NCBI GenBank assembly: GCA_965204245.1 | Contig: CBDBED010000001.1 | Location: 186,001 to 250,000, forward strand | Origin: JAAXIE01 sp965204245 | Lineage (GTDB): Bacteria; Chloroflexota; Dehalococcoidia; Lucifugimonadales; JAAXIE01 | Direction of reading: 5' to 3' | DNA length: 64,000 nucleotides | In this document: one piece after another, positions 57,233 to 64,000 of the stretch | Layout of the letters: each line of letters opens with the position of its first letter | How positions within the stretch are numbered: position 1 is the first letter of the stretch | Notes under the pieces: generated by a model | Databases searched by the model: none | What the model was told of the DNA's origin: nothing | Seen by the model: only the letters and a program-made list of their open reading frames with translations | Translations under genes and position numbers: made by a program

Positions 57233-57802
57233 CTATATCAGCAGTAGCAGGGTGATGGCGGCGCCGCTGATGAGGGGTACGGTGAGGTTGTCATCGATGC
57301 CGAGGGAGACTAGTTCCACTAGGGCGGCGATGGCTGCCCCTACGGCCAAGGCCCAGTGGTATTCAAGGACACCGACCGCTACGAGTATGGCGGCTGTGGA
57401 CAAGCCGACTGCTAGGAACGACAGGGTGCCGAACGGGGACTTGCCTGCTATGCGAGGGCCGGGCACACGGCTGCCCACCAGCGCGGCCGCGGGGTCTCCC
57501 AAGGAGATGTAGAGCAGGGCCGCGATGGCTACCGGCTTGTCGAAGGCAAGAAACGCGATAAGGGATGCGACGATGAGCCAAGTGGCCCCGGTTATGGAAC
57601 GGCGTTCCGATGTCTTCATCAGGGGCGATAGCCAGCGGATGGCCTCCCTGTTCAGGTGTGGGAGACGCAGCCGGGTTATCTCGAACAAAATGGCCAGCCC
57701 GGCAAGGGTGGCGGTCAGCCCCACCATCATATTGGTGGCGGCGAAGATGGCTATGACGGGGATGGCGCTCCCGCTGGCAGCATGGAACAGGCGTCGCCAC
57801 AC
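57233..57802 (-). CDS. Diacylglycerol/polyprenol kinase-family membrane protein
   Basis: A 189-residue membrane protein with about six spans, of the family that includes CTP-dependent dolichol and phytol kinases and relates to phosphatidate cytidylyltransferases. Marks: MKTSERRSITGATWLIVAS, YISLGDPAAALVGSR with the key Asp, KSPFGTLSFL, and ELVSLGIDDNLTVPLISGAA, the C-terminal catalytic block. The GTG start at 57802 has no clear ribosome site. It may act on isoprenoid alcohols or lipid carriers. Confidence 0.85.
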   Translation of the reverse strand: MWRRLFHAASGSAIPVIAIFAATNMMVGLTATLAGLAILFEITRLRLPHLNREAIRWLSPLMKTSERRSITGATWLIVASLIAFLAFDKPVAIAALLYISLGDPAAALVGSRVPGPRIAGKSPFGTLSFLAVGLSTAAILVAVGVLEYHWALAVGAAIAALVELVSLGIDDNLTVPLISGAAITLLLLI

Positions 57803-57925
57803 CGTGGGCCGGGGAGGAATGGCATCCTGGGCGCTGGTTACACTTTGTGCAGCAGGTATAGGAACCGCCTAGGGTCGAGGTGTGTACTCAGGCTCTCGCT
57901 TGCGGCCCAGCGACGCAAGGATCCC

Positions 57926-58570
57926 TTAGCTGGGGAATCTGATGTAGATGGTGTCTCCCGCCGCCCAGCGTATCTCACGCAGTTGGGTGCCCACCGGGAT
58001 TTCATAGGCAATCCAGCCCGAGAGGGAGTTCCCTTCGGAGAGGTCCACCGATGCTTGGAGGAACTGCACCTCTGGCGTAGTGGTCAACTGGTTACAGTGG
58101 TAATAACCGCCGCGAGCGCCTGGCCGCGCGTAGCGTCGTTCGCGCTCTAATTCGTCGTCGGTGGGTGATTCGGACTCCATTTTCATGGCGTCGATGTCCA
58201 CTGGGGCGAACCTCTGTTGCCCCTCCCGGCTACGCAGTTCCGAGGCCTCGGAGTCGAGGGTGAGAAGTACGCTGCGGGCCTTATCGTTCCAGATGGTGAT
58301 TTTCACCATCAAAAGCTCGTTGCCAGCCTGAGCGGGCGTTACGACATAGTGCTTATCGTCACAACCCAGATAGCGCAGTTCCTGGGTGCGTTCGTATTCG
58401 TCCAAGCGGAGGACCAGAGTATCGCCGCCCACCACTTGCCCGGCACCGGGGTTGGAGGAGGGGCATGCCGTGAACAGGAACCCCAGAAGAGCGGGGACAA
58501 CCAGCAGGGCAAGAAGCAATCTGGTGCTGGGGCGCGATGGGGCGCGACGATGCAAAGAACTCAAGACCAT
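57926..58570 (-). CDS. Hypothetical lipoprotein
   Basis: A 214-residue exported protein: basic N-terminus, hydrophobic core (17-33) and lipobox FTAC with Cys36. The mature domain is strand-rich (LMVKITIWNDKARSVLLTLDS, GWIAYEIPVGTQLREIRW, then DTIYIRF) with the look of a DUF4352-type immunoglobulin-like fold, which I cannot confirm. It stands 12 bases beyond the stop of the cysteine desulfurase gene, on the same strand, and may be co-transcribed with it. Confidence 0.6.
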   Translation of the reverse strand: MVLSSLHRRAPSRPSTRLLLALLVVPALLGFLFTACPSSNPGAGQVVGGDTLVLRLDEYERTQELRYLGCDDKHYVVTPAQAGNELLMVKITIWNDKARSVLLTLDSEASELRSREGQQRFAPVDIDAMKMESESPTDDELERERRYARPGARGGYYHCNQLTTTPEVQFLQASVDLSEGNSLSGWIAYEIPVGTQLREIRWAAGDTIYIRFPS

Positions 58571-58582
58571 AGCCGGTGCCCG

Positions 58583-59779
58583 TCAGGAAGCGGCTGCCGT
58601 CAGCGATGGGATTTCGCGCAGACGCCCCAAGAGGTCTGCCAACGTCGACATCAGATAATCGACATCCTCGGCGGTGTTGCCCTTGCCAAGGGTGAGGCGC
58701 AGGCTGCCACGCGCTACCTCCGCAGTCTGTCCCAAGGCAAGCAGGACGTGGGACGGCTCCAGCGAGCCGGAACTGCAGGCGCTTCCGCTGGAGGCGGCTA
58801 TGCCAGCAATGTCCAGCCCGAGCAGCATGGACTCACCTTCAGCATCCTCGAAGGAGAAATTGACGTTGTTGGGCAACCTCTCAAGGGGATGGCCGTTGAG
58901 GCGGGCGCGAGGGATTTCATCCTGCACCCGCTGGATGAGGCCATCGCGCAGGGTCAGGCAATGCTCCCAAGTCTGATGCCGCTCCTCTTGGGCAATCTTC
59001 AGGGCAGCGGCCAGCCCCACGATACCGGGTATGTTCTCGGTGCCGGAGCGACGCTCCCTCTCCTGTCCGCCCCCAAGCTGCTGGGGCATGAAGGGAGTGC
59101 CTCGTCGAATGTACAGGACGCCGGTACCCTTGGGCCCGTAGAATTTGTGGCCCGACAGGCTCATCAGGTCGACGCCCAGCTTCCGCACATCCAAATCGAG
59201 GAAGCCTGCTGCCTGCACTGCGTCGCTATGCACCACGATAGTCCTGTCAGTGGCCTTGGCATGTTGCTTGACCAGACGCGCTGCTTCAGCCACGGGCTGT
59301 ATGGTGCCAATCTCGTTGTTGGCGTACATCATGCTGACGAGAATGGTGCGCGGCGTGAGGGCGCGGGCCACGGCATCTGGATCGATGATGCCGTCGGACT
59401 CCACCGGCAGGTAGGTGACTTGGAAGCCCTGGGTCTCCAAGTACTGGCATGCGTGGAGGACGGCGTGGTGTTCGATGGAACTGGTGATGATGTGGTCGCC
59501 GGTGCCCCGTAGGGCCAAGGCGGCACCACACACCGCAGCGTTGTCGGACTCAGTGCCGCCGCTGGTGAAGACCACCTCGCTGGAGCGGCAACCCAGCACC
59601 GCAGCCACCTGTTCCCGGGAGGAATCAAGGGCAGCCCGGGCCTGCTGACCCAGAGAATGGACGCTGGACGGGTTGCCGAAGGACTCCTGGAAATAGGGGG
59701 CCATGACCTGCCACGCCTTGGGGTTCAGGGGAGTCGTTCCGGCATGGTCCATATAGACGAGGCGTTTGTGTGGCTGCAT
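58583..59779 (-). CDS. Cysteine desulfurase (NifS/IscS, group I)
   Basis: A 398-residue PLP enzyme that takes sulfur from cysteine for iron-sulfur clusters and thio-cofactors. PLP lysine Lys212 in SLSGHKFYGPKG, catalytic Cys335 in the loop SSGSACSSGS, N-terminal DHAGTTPLNP, TSGGTESDN and SIEHHAVLHA. The loop length places it in group I. Start at 59779 (MQPHKRL) is the one that fits the family; longer frames begin at 59794 and 59848. No iscU or thiI follows. The six Rieske proteins nearby need Fe-S clusters, though a link is only an inference. Confidence 0.9.
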   Translation of the reverse strand: MQPHKRLVYMDHAGTTPLNPKAWQVMAPYFQESFGNPSSVHSLGQQARAALDSSREQVAAVLGCRSSEVVFTSGGTESDNAAVCGAALALRGTGDHIITSSIEHHAVLHACQYLETQGFQVTYLPVESDGIIDPDAVARALTPRTILVSMMYANNEIGTIQPVAEAARLVKQHAKATDRTIVVHSDAVQAAGFLDLDVRKLGVDLMSLSGHKFYGPKGTGVLYIRRGTPFMPQQLGGGQERERRSGTENIPGIVGLAAALKIAQEERHQTWEHCLTLRDGLIQRVQDEIPRARLNGHPLERLPNNVNFSFEDAEGESMLLGLDIAGIAASSGSACSSGSLEPSHVLLALGQTAEVARGSLRLTLGKGNTAEDVDYLMSTLADLLGRLREIPSLTAAAS

Positions 59780-59901
59780 CGAAGTTGATTCCATTGGGTG
59801 CGACTGCTTCCGGGCGTCACCTAAGTTCCACGAACCGATAGTATACAACAGCTACGGATGCCAGAGATACGTTTGGGTATTCTTGTGCGCGAGGCCTGTG
59901 A

Positions 59902-61065
59902 CTAGGCAGGCCTGTGGCGGGGCGCATCGGGACGGCGGAAGCTGTGGCGTGCGATGTAGCCGAGCAGCGAGCCGTTGCTGACAATGAGGACTTGCCCTGC
60001 GTCCTTTTCCTCCATCATTTCCAGCACGCTGAGGGCATCGGACTGAGGGGTGGCAGTGGGCACGGTCTCCAAGGGGGAAGCCACGCTCTCGACAGTGGTG
60101 TAGTTCCAGCGGGACTTGGGCACCGCGTACATGGCTGCGCCATTGAGCACGCCCACGGGACGGTCTCCCTGTATCACGAGAAAGATGGCGGAAGGGGAGG
60201 GAGTCCCATTCGCTTCCACTAACCGCATCAGGGTTATTCCGGCGGGGACGGTGGCACATCCTGCGCTCATGATTTCGGCGGCTGAACGGCGGCGCAGGGC
60301 CTCGCGCTGCTGGAACTGGTGGTAGCTGGCGAAGGCGACAGAACCGAGATAGAAGCCGATGAAGATGGTCCATATGCCGTTCCAGAGACCAGCTACGACG
60401 AGAGTGGCGAAATCGAAGATAGGGATGGTCCAGAGAACCTGATTGCTGTCGACAAAGTACAACACGACGAGAACTGAACCAAAGGCAATCATCAGAATAG
60501 CAATCCCTTGTCCCGCTCGAATCGCAACCTTAGTTGCCGTCTGGTAGCTGTGAGTGAGGGCCCATACCAGAGCGCGAAACACTCGCCCTCCGTCCATGGG
60601 GAACCCTGGAACTAGGTTGAATACTCCCACCATTAGATTAAATAGAGCCAAAGAGGATGCCATGTACACCAAGTCGCGGCTCACGCCTGCCAAGGGGTCG
60701 CGCACGGCATAAAAAACTCCTGCCAAAGCCAGGCTACAGAGAGGCCCCGCAATCGCGACCAAGAACTCGGTCATAGGTGTTTTTGCCTCTCGCGCTATCT
60801 GCGCCACACCTCCAAAGATGAACAGAGTTATACCCCGCACTGGTATGCCTCTAGCCATGGCGACGACGCTATGGGACAACTCGTGGGCAAGCACGGACGC
60901 GAAAAAGATGAGGGCGGTGCCTCCAGCCAACAGCCAGCCCTTCGCCCCGGTAGACATCCCGTCGGACAGCAGGAAGGTGAGCATGGCGAAGACGAAGAAC
61001 CATGTGTAGTGGATTCCTATCGGAATGCCGAATATCCGGCCGAGCTTGAAAGTACTCTCCATCAT
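59902..61065 (-). CDS. Site-2 protease family (M50) metalloprotease with CBS-like tail
   Basis: A 387-residue membrane protease. The HExxH motif AHELSHS (His61, Glu62, His65) lies in a membrane span, and the second metal motif VPGFPMDGG brings Asp158. Six or so spans are visible, followed after about residue 255 by a tandem CBS-like region (MSAGCATVPAGITLMRLVEANG; ETVPTATPQSDALSVLEMMEEKDAGQVLIVS). CBS-containing S2P proteins respond to nucleotides and cleave membrane regulators. The substrate is unknown; no sigma or anti-sigma gene is adjacent. Confidence 0.9.
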   Translation of the reverse strand: MMESTFKLGRIFGIPIGIHYTWFFVFAMLTFLLSDGMSTGAKGWLLAGGTALIFFASVLAHELSHSVVAMARGIPVRGITLFIFGGVAQIAREAKTPMTEFLVAIAGPLCSLALAGVFYAVRDPLAGVSRDLVYMASSLALFNLMVGVFNLVPGFPMDGGRVFRALVWALTHSYQTATKVAIRAGQGIAILMIAFGSVLVVLYFVDSNQVLWTIPIFDFATLVVAGLWNGIWTIFIGFYLGSVAFASYHQFQQREALRRRSAAEIMSAGCATVPAGITLMRLVEANGTPSPSAIFLVIQGDRPVGVLNGAAMYAVPKSRWNYTTVESVASPLETVPTATPQSDALSVLEMMEEKDAGQVLIVSNGSLLGYIARHSFRRPDAPRHRPA

Positions 61066-61101
61066 GAGTCTATTTTAACTCATTCCCCATGGGACCATGG
61101 C

Positions 61102-62025
61102 CTATTCCCGGTCTTGGGAGGCGTTGGAGATGACGGGGCTTAGATCGGGAGTGAGTCTCAGAGAGTAGGCCATCATCTTGTACGCCAGTTTGGCGGCGGT
61201 GTACGTGCAGGCTATGGGGCCTTCGCCGGGGCTGAGTTCCACTAGGTCGAAGCCGACTACCTGCTTGGCATCAGCTACGGCCTTGAGCAGGCTTGTGGCT
61301 TGGTACCAGTCCATGCCGCCCGGCTCAGGGGTGCCGACGGCTGCCATTATGGAGGGGTCGAAAACATCGAGGTCGATGGACACATAGACGTGCTCGGAGA
61401 GAGAGCCGATCACGTCCGAGACGAGAGCGGACATGGGTGAAACAGGAGGCCAAGGGAAAGTGGGCACTGCTCCAATCCTGAGGTCTTGGTGTTCCTCCTG
61501 GCTGAGGCTGCGAGTGCCCACCAGCACGATGGGGCACTGCTCGCTGATGCGCCGGGCAACACTGGCGTGGCCCCACGGGGTCTCCATGTAATGGTCGCGG
61601 AAGTCGCCATGGGCATCGAGAAAGAGGACGCTGAGGTCGGGGTAAAGCTCGCGGTGGGCCGCCACCACGCCACTGGAAATGGAGTGTTCGCCACCGAGGA
61701 CTGCCAGCAGCCGGTCGCGGCTCACCATTGAGGCTGCTGCGTCCCGCACCCGTTCCACCATCTGTTGCGGCCCGGCCATGTGGGGCTCCACGGCATGGGC
61801 CGTGTGGATGCCTGCCTGCGAGACATCGACCTCAAGCTCGGCATCATAGTCCTCAAGGGCTGCGGAAGCCTCGATGATGGCACGGGGAGCATCGCGGGCA
61901 CCGGAGCGATAGGAGGTGGTGCTGTCGTAGGGGACGGGCAGGACGGCGACGCGGGCGGTCTGCAGGCTGGAGAGATGGTCGGGCAGGGCTAGGAAGTTGT
62001 TGGGGACCTGTGGTGGGTGGGACAC
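61102..62025 (-). CDS. speB: Agmatinase (ureohydrolase SpeB)
   Basis: A 307-residue ureohydrolase converting agmatine to putrescine and urea. The binuclear manganese ligands are in GGEHSISSGVV, FLDAHGDFRDH and SIDLDVFDPS. The substrate loop SYRSGARDAPRAI is present. Length is normal for agmatinase; guanidinobutyrase or proclavaminate amidinohydrolase are possible alternatives. It follows speD after 37 bases on the same strand, supporting a polyamine role. Confidence 0.88.
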   Translation of the reverse strand: MSHPPQVPNNFLALPDHLSSLQTARVAVLPVPYDSTTSYRSGARDAPRAIIEASAALEDYDAELEVDVSQAGIHTAHAVEPHMAGPQQMVERVRDAAASMVSRDRLLAVLGGEHSISSGVVAAHRELYPDLSVLFLDAHGDFRDHYMETPWGHASVARRISEQCPIVLVGTRSLSQEEHQDLRIGAVPTFPWPPVSPMSALVSDVIGSLSEHVYVSIDLDVFDPSIMAAVGTPEPGGMDWYQATSLLKAVADAKQVVGFDLVELSPGEGPIACTYTAAKLAYKMMAYSLRLTPDLSPVISNASQDRE

Positions 62026-62062
62026 GTTTGTCCTTTATCCGGGCCTGTTTCCGGACCCGTTC

Positions 62063-62479
62063 CTAGCTGGAAGGGGGCCTCAGGCCAGTGGCGTCGCCGC
62101 TGCCCGCACCCACGACCTCCATGGGCCGCTGGTTGTTGAGGAACTCCAAGCCTCTTTCCAGCAGCCAGGACTTGTGGTCGCGCAGGGAGTAGAGGTCGAG
62201 AACATCGGCCAAGGCTTGTTCATGGTCAAAGGCCTTGCAGGAAAAGATGTCGACGTTGACGTAGTCCCGGGTGGGGAAGGTGTGAATGCAGATGTGGCTT
62301 TCGGCGATGACCACGAACCCGGAAATGCCGGGGTCCGGCTCGGACCAACTGGAGATCTGGGGCTCGGACATGCGGGTCATGCCCAGCTTTTCGGGATAGT
62401 CGGTGAGGAAGGAGCGCAGCAGGTCGGCATCCCACATCTTCTGCTGGTCGCTACCGTACCCATCGATCATCAGGTGCAT
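62063..62479 (-). CDS. speD: S-adenosylmethionine decarboxylase SpeD
   Basis: A 138-residue pyruvoyl enzyme that supplies the aminopropyl donor for spermidine. The self-cleavage site is Glu60-Ser61 in AESHICIHTFP, giving a beta chain of about 60 residues and an alpha chain that starts with the pyruvoyl group from Ser61; His66 and the Cys of DIFSCKAF also fit the family. The last 20 residues are a Gly/Ser/Arg tail beyond the family norm. No speE is within the window. A hairpin lies upstream in its leader. Confidence 0.9.
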   Translation of the reverse strand: MHLMIDGYGSDQQKMWDADLLRSFLTDYPEKLGMTRMSEPQISSWSEPDPGISGFVVIAESHICIHTFPTRDYVNVDIFSCKAFDHEQALADVLDLYSLRDHKSWLLERGLEFLNNQRPMEVVGAGSGDATGLRPPSS

Positions 62480-62508
62480 AGTTCCAGTGCCTCTTAATCA
62501 TAGAATAA

Positions 62509-62529
62509 GGGCCGCATACAATGTGGCCC
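62509..62529 (-). promoter_or_regulatory. Hairpin in the speD leader
   Basis: gggccgca (62509-62516) and tgtggccc (62522-62529) pair with one G-T, 30 bases upstream of the speD start on the coding strand. A run of cttattct follows on the minus strand, so it may act as an attenuator or be a terminator of antisense transcription. Confidence 0.35.
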
Positions 62530-62727
62530 CTGAAGGTGGTCAGCCTCGATTGCCGCTTCGGTTGATTACTGGTTCAGTCAGGTATCTTTTCCCTTGGCAG
62601 AAAACAGCGCCATAGAATATCATCATGTACTAGGCAGCACAATAGCATCGACCATAGCCTCTGAAGGACTATCCGAGGGGTATTCCCCCGTAGCCTCAGA
62701 GCGACCCATACCAACGGGAAGGAGAGC

Positions 62728-63759
62728 ATGATGCCCCGTTCGCGCCAGACGACCCGTGAGCGGACCCCTCGCGAGGCTGCGCCCCGCGAGCCGATGATAG
62801 TTGCCGCCGAGCTCACCAAAGCCTATGGCAACTTCCACGCCATTGAGGGCGTCACCTTCCAGATCGAGAAGGGTCAGACGGTGGGATTCCTAGGCCCCAA
62901 CGGGGCAGGGAAGACCACCACCATGCGCATCATCACGGGCTTCGTGCCCCCCACCAGTGGTACAGCTACTATCGGCGGCTATGATGTGGTGGAGAACTCC
63001 CGGGAGGCGCGCAAGCTGGTGGGATACCTCCCGGAAACAGTGCCCCTTTACACCGACATGTCGGTCAAGGGCTATCTGAATTTCACCGGCACCCTCCGGG
63101 GCATGAACTCCAAGCACCTGCGAAACCGGATTGATGACGTGGTGGATGTGTGCGGGTTGAACGATTACTACCACACCTTCGTAGGGCGCCTCTCCAAGGG
63201 GTACAGGCAGCGGGTGGGCATCGCCCAAGCCATCCTGCATGAGCCTCAAGTGCTCATACTGGACGAGCCAACCATCGGCATCGACCCCATCCAAGTAGTG
63301 GAGACACGCCAGCTCATCAAGGACTTGGGGCGGGAGAACACCATCGTCCTCAGCACCCACATCCTCCCCGAAGTGAGCATGATATGCGACCGGGTGCTCA
63401 TCATCCACGAGGGCCAGATCGTTGCGGAGGATACGCCCCGCTCACTAGCCGAGAGACTCCAAGGAGTGGAGCGTCTGGCAGTGGAGGTGGAGGGACCAGC
63501 CGATCAAGTAGCTGCCGTCCTGCGCAAGGTGCCGGGTGTGGTGAATGTGTCCTACTCGGAAGCCGGCAACCGCAACACCTTCCGTTTGCAGTTGCGCCGG
63601 GGCGAGGACTTGCGGGACGACATCTCCCGGGCCGTTATCGACAACCGTTGGGGCTTGCTGGGGTTGCAGCTTGAGAGCATGAGCTTGGAGGAGATATTCC
63701 TCAAGCTCACTACCACCGAGGACATGGACGAGGACACGGGCCGAGGGGGAGCTAACTAG
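62728..63759 (+). CDS. ABC transporter ATPase, GldA/CcmA-type
   Basis: A 343-residue ABC ATPase. Walker A GPNGAGKTT at 56-64, GYLPETVPLYTDMSVKGYL (Q-loop area), signature LSKGYRQRVGIAQAIL, Walker B VLILDEPTIGIDP and the switch LSTHILPE. The spacing and the PET loop resemble the GldA-type exporters. An Arg-rich stretch (about 1-22) precedes the domain and is not standard. The C-terminal 100 residues hold the usual regulatory end. Ribosome site aaggag lies just before ATG 62728. It is in line with the permease at 63760. Confidence 0.9.
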   Translation: MMPRSRQTTRERTPREAAPREPMIVAAELTKAYGNFHAIEGVTFQIEKGQTVGFLGPNGAGKTTTMRIITGFVPPTSGTATIGGYDVVENSREARKLVGYLPETVPLYTDMSVKGYLNFTGTLRGMNSKHLRNRIDDVVDVCGLNDYYHTFVGRLSKGYRQRVGIAQAILHEPQVLILDEPTIGIDPIQVVETRQLIKDLGRENTIVLSTHILPEVSMICDRVLIIHEGQIVAEDTPRSLAERLQGVERLAVEVEGPADQVAAVLRKVPGVVNVSYSEAGNRNTFRLQLRRGEDLRDDISRAVIDNRWGLLGLQLESMSLEEIFLKLTTTEDMDEDTGRGGAN

Positions 63760-64000
63760 ATGAGGGTGACCCTAGCGATCGCTTGGAAGGAGATCGTCGC
63801 CTACTACACCAACCCCATGGCCTACATCGTCGGTTTGGTATTTCTGGCATTTACAGGTTTTTTCTTCGTTAGTGACATTGACAGGCCATTCGCTGAAGCG
63901 ACCATTAGCGGAATGCTGGGGCCGGTAACCCTTTGGATGATGCCATTCCTGCCTCCTTTGCTCACCATGCGTCTACTCGCCGAGGAGCAGAAGCTGGGCA
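63760..64000 (+). CDS. ABC transporter permease, GldF-type (cut by window end)
   Basis: From ATG 63760, one base after the ATPase stop, the frame stays open to the window end (80 codons). It starts MRVTLAIAWKEIVAYYTNPM and reads on to a hydrophobic span (AYIVGLVFLAFTGFFFV) and a second one (LWMMPFLPPLLTM) before RLLAEEQKLG. The N-terminal KE...Y-NP-AY motif and the RLLAEEQ-GT pattern are typical of the GldF-type membrane partner. The 3' part lies outside the window. Confidence 0.85.
   Translation, partial: MRVTLAIAWKEIVAYYTNPMAYIVGLVFLAFTGFFFVSDIDRPFAEATISGMLGPVTLWMMPFLPPLLTMRLLAEEQKLG

Noticed and set aside
58217..59512. 431-residue plus-strand frame over the cysteine desulfurase
   Set aside because: Antisense of a gene with all PLP-enzyme motifs; no family match or ribosome site.
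1..64000. tRNA, rRNA, prophage or integrative element
   Set aside because: I saw no cloverleaf with a T-loop, no rRNA sequence, and no integrase, transposase, terminase or capsid gene. A small RNA could still be missed by eye.

Overview
The window is a GC-rich, densely coded stretch of a bacterial chromosome. There is no rRNA or recognisable tRNA gene, and no integrase, transposase or phage structural gene. The best guess for the source is a Dehalococcoidia or SAR202-type Chloroflexota. This rests on six Rieske oxygenase alpha subunits in 37 kb, single-membrane lipoprotein-type secretion, CaiB, FmdA, RraA and amidase families side by side, and palindromic repeats of the 'cccgcctgcgcggg' type. 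No marker gene proves the assignment.

Layout. 1-1.5 kb: a terminator, a GC-rich palindromic repeat array and a small toxin-antitoxin-like pair. 1.8-9.2 kb: GlcG-like protein, amidase, a retropepsin-like protein, a membrane protein, a VOC protein, a ketopantoate reductase homologue, an acetyltransferase and two lipoproteins. 9.3-13 kb: a 23-bp direct-repeat array running into a DUF4143 ATPase gene, an MFS exporter and a VapBC module. 13-19.9 kb: SDR, VOC, an ORF interrupted by an in-frame stop, CaiB, three tandem retropepsin-like genes (one with a changed catalytic triad), acetamidase/formamidase, ModA and a second VapBC module. 19.9-26 kb: an oxygenase, a DUF488-DUF488-dual-OB trio, a propeller protein behind translationally linked microprotein ORFs, and an HpcH/HpaI aldolase. 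26.4-30.2 kb: a tight unit of 4-oxalomesaconate hydratase-like, 4,5-dihydroxyphthalate decarboxylase-like, modB and modC genes. 30.3-36.2 kb: a fifth retropepsin-like gene, a panC-panB-DUF2520-peptidase operon, an RraA-type aldolase and a DUF1932 dehydrogenase. 36.3-43.2 kb: HEPN-like protein, three oxygenases, alcohol dehydrogenase, ABM-type protein and HigBA. 43.4-51.4 kb: a lipoprotein serpin, two paralogous solute-binding lipoproteins each with its own terminator, a Gfo/Idh/MocA oxidoreductase and an AAA ATPase with a double inverted-repeat operator. 51.6-56.6 kb: SDR, oxygenase beta, oxygenase alpha, GIY-YIG and oxygenase alpha genes. 56.7-64 kb: HicB with a frameshifted HicA, polyprenol kinase-like protein, a lipoprotein, cysteine desulfurase, site-2 protease, SpeB/SpeD and the start of a Gld-type ABC exporter.

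How the genes fit together. The catabolic genes suggest use of carboxylated aromatics: phthalate-type oxygenases, a Pht5-like decarboxylase, a LigJ-like hydratase and an RraA-type aldolase are steps of the phthalate to protocatechuate 4,5-cleavage route. The ring-cleavage dioxygenase (LigAB) and the reductases are not in the window. Molybdate transport is split between modA (18.4 kb) and modBC (28.4 kb). Panto-thenate synthesis is an operon (panB, panC and a DUF2520 protein that may supply ketopantoate reductase activity). SpeD and SpeB indicate polyamine synthesis. Small stress or conflict modules (RelE/ParE-like, two VapBC, HigBA, HicAB, HEPN-like) are scattered between the metabolic genes.

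The most interesting unexplained items are the family of five retropepsin-like genes, the two AAA ATPase genes with unusual repeat architectures at their starts, the DUF488/dual-OB trio, and the microprotein-propeller unit.
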